Shown in pieces: positions 62,164 to 64,000 of a stretch of DNA of 64,000 nucleotides. Within the stretch, counting starts at the first letter, position 1, and each line of letters opens with the position of its first letter. The translations under genes were made by a program, and so were the position numbers. The notes under the pieces were generated by a model. It made no database searches. It was not told where the DNA came from and saw only the letters and a program-made list of their open reading frames with translations. The stretch is from Aquila chrysaetos chrysaetos (lineage: Eukaryota > Chordata > Aves > Accipitriformes > Accipitridae), in contig NC_044024.1 of NCBI RefSeq assembly GCF_900496995.4, positions 2,046,001 to 2,110,000 on the forward strand. The letters run 5' to 3'.

Positions 62164-63262
62164 ACCGTGATGTGAGAAGGCAAAGCCATAACTGCTTCCA
62201 ACTTCACACTGGGCGATAAGGCACACTGGTAAGGGTAGGGTAGCCTGAATGGTGACTTCTATGTCCCTTTTCTTTTTCTAAGCATTAAGGATTAATGACT
62301 GAAAGTGGCTGAGAATGTGAGATGTCAAAGAAGCTATGATCGCCAAGTGCAGAGAAACCAAAGTACTGAATCGCTTATCGTCCAGTAAGAGTGCCCGGTT
62401 ACCACTGGTATCACCATCCCACAGAACCAAAAACCCCTACACATCCCTTTCCTCCCCAGGGATTTTTGATCATCAAGTGGAAACTGTAGGTTTACCTATC
62501 CATGGATCTATTCCTGATGAATCCCACATGCCGGCACTCTCACTCCAGAATACAAGCACCTGGTTCCACTCCAACAAAAGATTAGGTTTGTAGGAAGTTC
62601 CTTGTTCCACAATCAGGTGTCCACACACAGGCTTAACCCAGAACAGCTTCAACCATCAACAAGCCCTAAAATGGAACAGCTCATGAGAACCTGAATGCTT
62701 CTGTAACAGACACACAACCTCTACATCCACAGTCAGAATGACTTTTAAGACAGTAAATTCACTTTCACATTTGTTAATGAAGAACTCGGAGGTGTCACAG
62801 GACAAACAGAGAAAAAAAAACGCTTAAGTAAACAAAATAGTTGAACTGTAAGAAATAATTTCCTTTGGAGGTGGAGTGCTAGGTGGAGAGTCTTTAATTA
62901 TTCTCAAGGCAGGAAATACACCCATTCTTATTGCCTAGGTAATATCACAAATATATACACATAATGAAGAAATAATTTTAATGAAATAATGTGACTGTAA
63001 TTATACATATTATAATTATTTTGGTTGCAGTCTCGAAGCTTCAATCAGTGCTAGCATTTGGGCTCTGTGCCATAGCTGGCAGCCAAGCCATCCCCCACAC
63101 GGCTTAAAATTAGGACAGTCAAAGCAGCTTTAATCCTTCCAAGCCTGACCTCGAGCTCAGACTTCCCAAAGCAGTAATTCAGCCGCATGGCTACTGTGCC
63201 ACTGCAGAGGCTTTGTGGACGGCCTTTTTCTGGTCCTACAAATATTCTCTTCTGTTATAGGA

Positions 63263-63284
63263 TTTTTTTTTTTTTTTTTTTTTT
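63263..63284. repeat. T22 homopolymer
   Basis: Run of 22 T ending in AGCTTG. It formally resembles a pyrimidine tract plus AG, but no exon is recognisable downstream. Confidence 0.9.
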
Positions 63285-64000
63285 AGCTTGGGGCATGTTA
63301 GGAGAATGCAAGATGAAATGCAGCAGATCAGGAAAGTGGTAGGGTGGAAGAGGCTGTCTTTAGTTAAACATCATAATGTTTTTCTTTCTTTCTAGCCTTC
63401 CTGAGTAGTTCAGAGAAGACCAAGAAACAAAAGCATCAACCTACAAAATCTAAAGCTGACAGCTGCTCGATCATTAACAAGGGGACTGCCCAATTCAGCC
63501 CACCCTGCTGCAAGCAGAGCTGAAGCAGTCGGGGAAGAACAAATCCCAGACATAAAAGGATGATTTAAAAATAGTAAACCAGAATTTTTCTCAGGGAAAT
63601 TCAGAGCCAGTTTCAGCGCTCTGACATTTATGCCATCATTCACCATAAACTCTGCTGAGCACATCTGTATTTTTGGTGGCTTTCCCTGTAATGCCAGGAA
63701 CTAATGAAGTCCACAGAAGTCAGTCCAGTCTTGCTGAAGACCTAGCAGGCTCTTTATCTTCCAGGCATCTGCATATATACACTGCAACTTTTGCTGTGGG
63801 TGTGAGGTGAGAGTTTTTCACTACCATACTAAGCATGGCTGTGCTGCAACAGTCCACAGTACAGAGTTGAGCTTATTCTGAAAAATGTCTCACTTTTAGA
63901 CAACCAGTTTATCAAGTCTGAGGTGCTAAAGCTCTATTTCATACCAGGTTGAGGCCTTGGTATGTCTTTCAAAGGTCTCCACACTGTCCCCATTTTTTCT

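Larger units (their letters stand above)
54220..64000. other. Non-coding region downstream of GPR174
   Basis: Nearly 10 kb without a recognised gene on either strand. Open frames are short and lack motifs. I looked for ITM2A (the next mammalian gene, expected on the minus strand) and did not find it. The region holds T/A runs near 55909, 59061, 62141 and 63263, an A/C-rich tract near 56985 and an inverted pair of tRNA-like relics at 58.38-58.60 kb. Confidence 0.55.

Noticed and set aside
63370-63396. Strong pyrimidine tract with AG (TTTCTTTCTTTCTAG)
   Set aside because: It looks like a splice acceptor, but no coding or conserved exon is recognisable after it.
54220-64000. Search for ITM2A exons on the minus strand
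   Set aside because: No BRICHOS-type or ITM2-like peptide was seen in any open frame. The gene is probably further downstream.
1-64000. CRISPR arrays, operons, bacterial promoters, rRNA or functional tRNA genes
   Set aside because: None present. The window is vertebrate nuclear DNA, and the only tRNA-like sequences are decayed relics.

Overview
This is a stretch of vertebrate nuclear DNA, most likely from a bird. It is gene-poor and its three recognisable genes are intact and intronless in their coding part. The background carries decayed CR1-type retroposon ends, one fragment matching an avian endogenous-retrovirus LTR, a decayed MIR/L2-type tail and long homopolymer runs. I see no mammalian Alu/L1 pattern and no bacterial features. 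The species cannot be read from the sequence.

All three genes are on the + strand and encode class A (rhodopsin-like) P2Y-family receptors. In order they are P2RY10 (24830-25852), a second P2RY10-like receptor (36313-37425) and GPR174 (51726-52706). This matches the order in human Xq21.1 (P2RY10, the pseudogene P2RY10BP, GPR174) and in mouse (P2ry10, P2ry10b, Gpr174). In mammals these are receptors for lysophosphatidylserine (LPS2, LPS2L, LPS3) expressed in lymphoid cells. The usual neighbours LPAR4 (upstream) and ITM2A (downstream) were not found, so they should lie outside the window.

Layout: 1-18.8 kb is non-coding, with a purine-rich kilobase, two GC-rich patches and old repeats. 18.8-19.43 kb is a candidate TATA promoter and 5' non-coding exon for P2RY10, followed by a presumed intron up to the acceptor at 24827. 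25.85-36.24 kb holds the P2RY10 3' UTR and intergenic DNA, including an internally deleted LTR. 36.26-38.5 kb is the P2RY10-like gene with its tail. 38.5-51.3 kb holds candidate lymphoid regulatory sites (two ETS-IRF composite motifs) and a GC-rich candidate first exon of GPR174 (donor at 44779). 51.3-54.2 kb is the GPR174 coding exon and 3' UTR. 54.2-64 kb has no recognised gene, only simple repeats and an inverted pair of tRNA-like relics.

The most interesting signals are: an apparently functional second P2RY10-type receptor where humans have a pseudogene; a sharp-edged 140-bp tract nearly identical between the two P2RY10 paralogues (5 differences, against about 30% immediately after it), which suggests gene conversion; out-of-frame upstream ORFs overlapping the starts of two receptors; and a possible ETS-IRF regulatory block between the genes.
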